Of a DNA stretch of 64,000 nt, positions 63,879-64,000 are shown piece by piece. A model generated the notes under the pieces. That model searched no databases. It saw nothing but the letters and a program-made list of their open reading frames with translations, and had not been told where the DNA came from. Positions within the stretch are counted from its first letter, which is position 1. Every line of letters begins with the position of its first letter. Source of the DNA: Chryseobacterium potabilaquae (lineage in GTDB: Bacteria; Bacteroidota; Bacteroidia; Flavobacteriales; Weeksellaceae); contig NZ_CACVBR010000012.1 in the NCBI RefSeq assembly GCF_902728265.1, positions 28,003-92,002 on the forward strand. Direction: 5' to 3'. A program made the translations under genes and the position numbers.

Positions 63879-64000
63879 GGTAGTGTCTCACTAACTGTGT
63901 AAGTTAAAAAGTTATTCTGGAAAATTTAGAGCTCTTACAGCTCAAGAAATTTTTCGGAACTCACTTTTTATTATTTTTAACCATTACATAGTTATGATTG
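63879..64000 (+). mobile_element. Left end of a second IS256-family copy, runs off window
   Basis: The 122 bases from GGTAGTGTCTC to the end are identical to 11903-12024, and the transposase ATG sits at 63994, the same offset of 115 bases. Orientation is the same as the first copy. It begins 56 bases after fabI and, in this window, does not interrupt a gene. The rest is outside the window. Confidence 0.9.

Noticed and set aside
1..64000. CRISPR array, prophage, conjugation or restriction-modification genes
   Set aside because: No regularly spaced repeats and no phage, conjugation, cas or restriction-modification proteins were found.

Overview
The window looks like a chromosomal piece from a low-GC member of the Bacteroidota, most likely Flavobacteriales (Chryseobacterium/Weeksellaceae type). 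This is judged from protein style only. Supporting signs are two proteins with C-terminal type IX secretion (T9SS, Por) sorting tails, Bacteroidota-type promoters (TTG ... TAnnTTTG), weak Shine-Dalgarno sequences, a tRNA gene without an encoded CCA end, and Bacteroidota-typical families such as the BT0820-type HAD phosphatase, BlaI/DUF4153 and GldB/DUF2268-like proteins. Species cannot be named.

Layout. Bases 1-6900 hold the start of an NAD(P)-binding protein, an intergenic stretch with three perfect DnaA boxes, a giant T9SS-secreted FG-GAP/VCBS protein (1556-6178), a collapsed second copy of that gene beside it, and two 197-bp direct repeats flanking the locus. A tRNA-Arg(CCT) follows. Bases 6901-11902 hold a ferredoxin-NADP reductase-like flavoprotein and a small operon on the minus strand: type II thioesterase fragment, anthranilate synthase I and II, FAD monooxygenase and a DUF3995 membrane protein. 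It reads as the remains of a specialised-metabolite cluster cut by an intact IS256-family element (11903-13266). An identical left end of the same element starts at 63879 in the same orientation, so almost the whole window lies between two direct IS copies.

Bases 13292-17464 carry secreted proteins of unknown function, including a 597-aa lipoprotein with a HELIH zinc motif whose upstream region has a perfect 14-bp inverted repeat. Bases 18096-32051 are mainly minus-strand housekeeping: VOC and GNAT proteins, M28 peptidase, a membrane pyrophosphatase fused to an OmpA domain, soluble pyrophosphatase, RadC, L,D-transpeptidase, LolD-like ABC ATPase, and pyruvate dehydrogenase E2 and E1-alpha. Bases 32179-44484 are mainly plus-strand: PAP2-like protein, BlaI regulator plus DUF4153 membrane protein, RRM protein, a copper module (thioesterase, HMA-AraC regulator, CopA with four extra metal-binding motifs), polysaccharide deacetylase, YggS, an NtrC-like regulator without a DNA-binding domain, and a MATE pump.

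Bases 44549-63823 hold GNAT, DoxX, Era, a PfkB sugar kinase, a Crp-type regulator, an SMR pump, a methyltransferase, methionine aminopeptidase, a HAD phosphatase, acyl-ACP desaturase, phosphoglycerate mutase, a secreted metallopeptidase with a starch-binding-like domain, SUI1, an LRR protein, a PhoX-like T9SS protein, a dihaem cytochrome c peroxidase, uridine phosphorylase-like protein, Tag glycosylase, an LEA-like protein and FabI. Most of this is ordinary core metabolism. The accessory interest lies at 554-6611, 8115-17464 and in the domain fusions.
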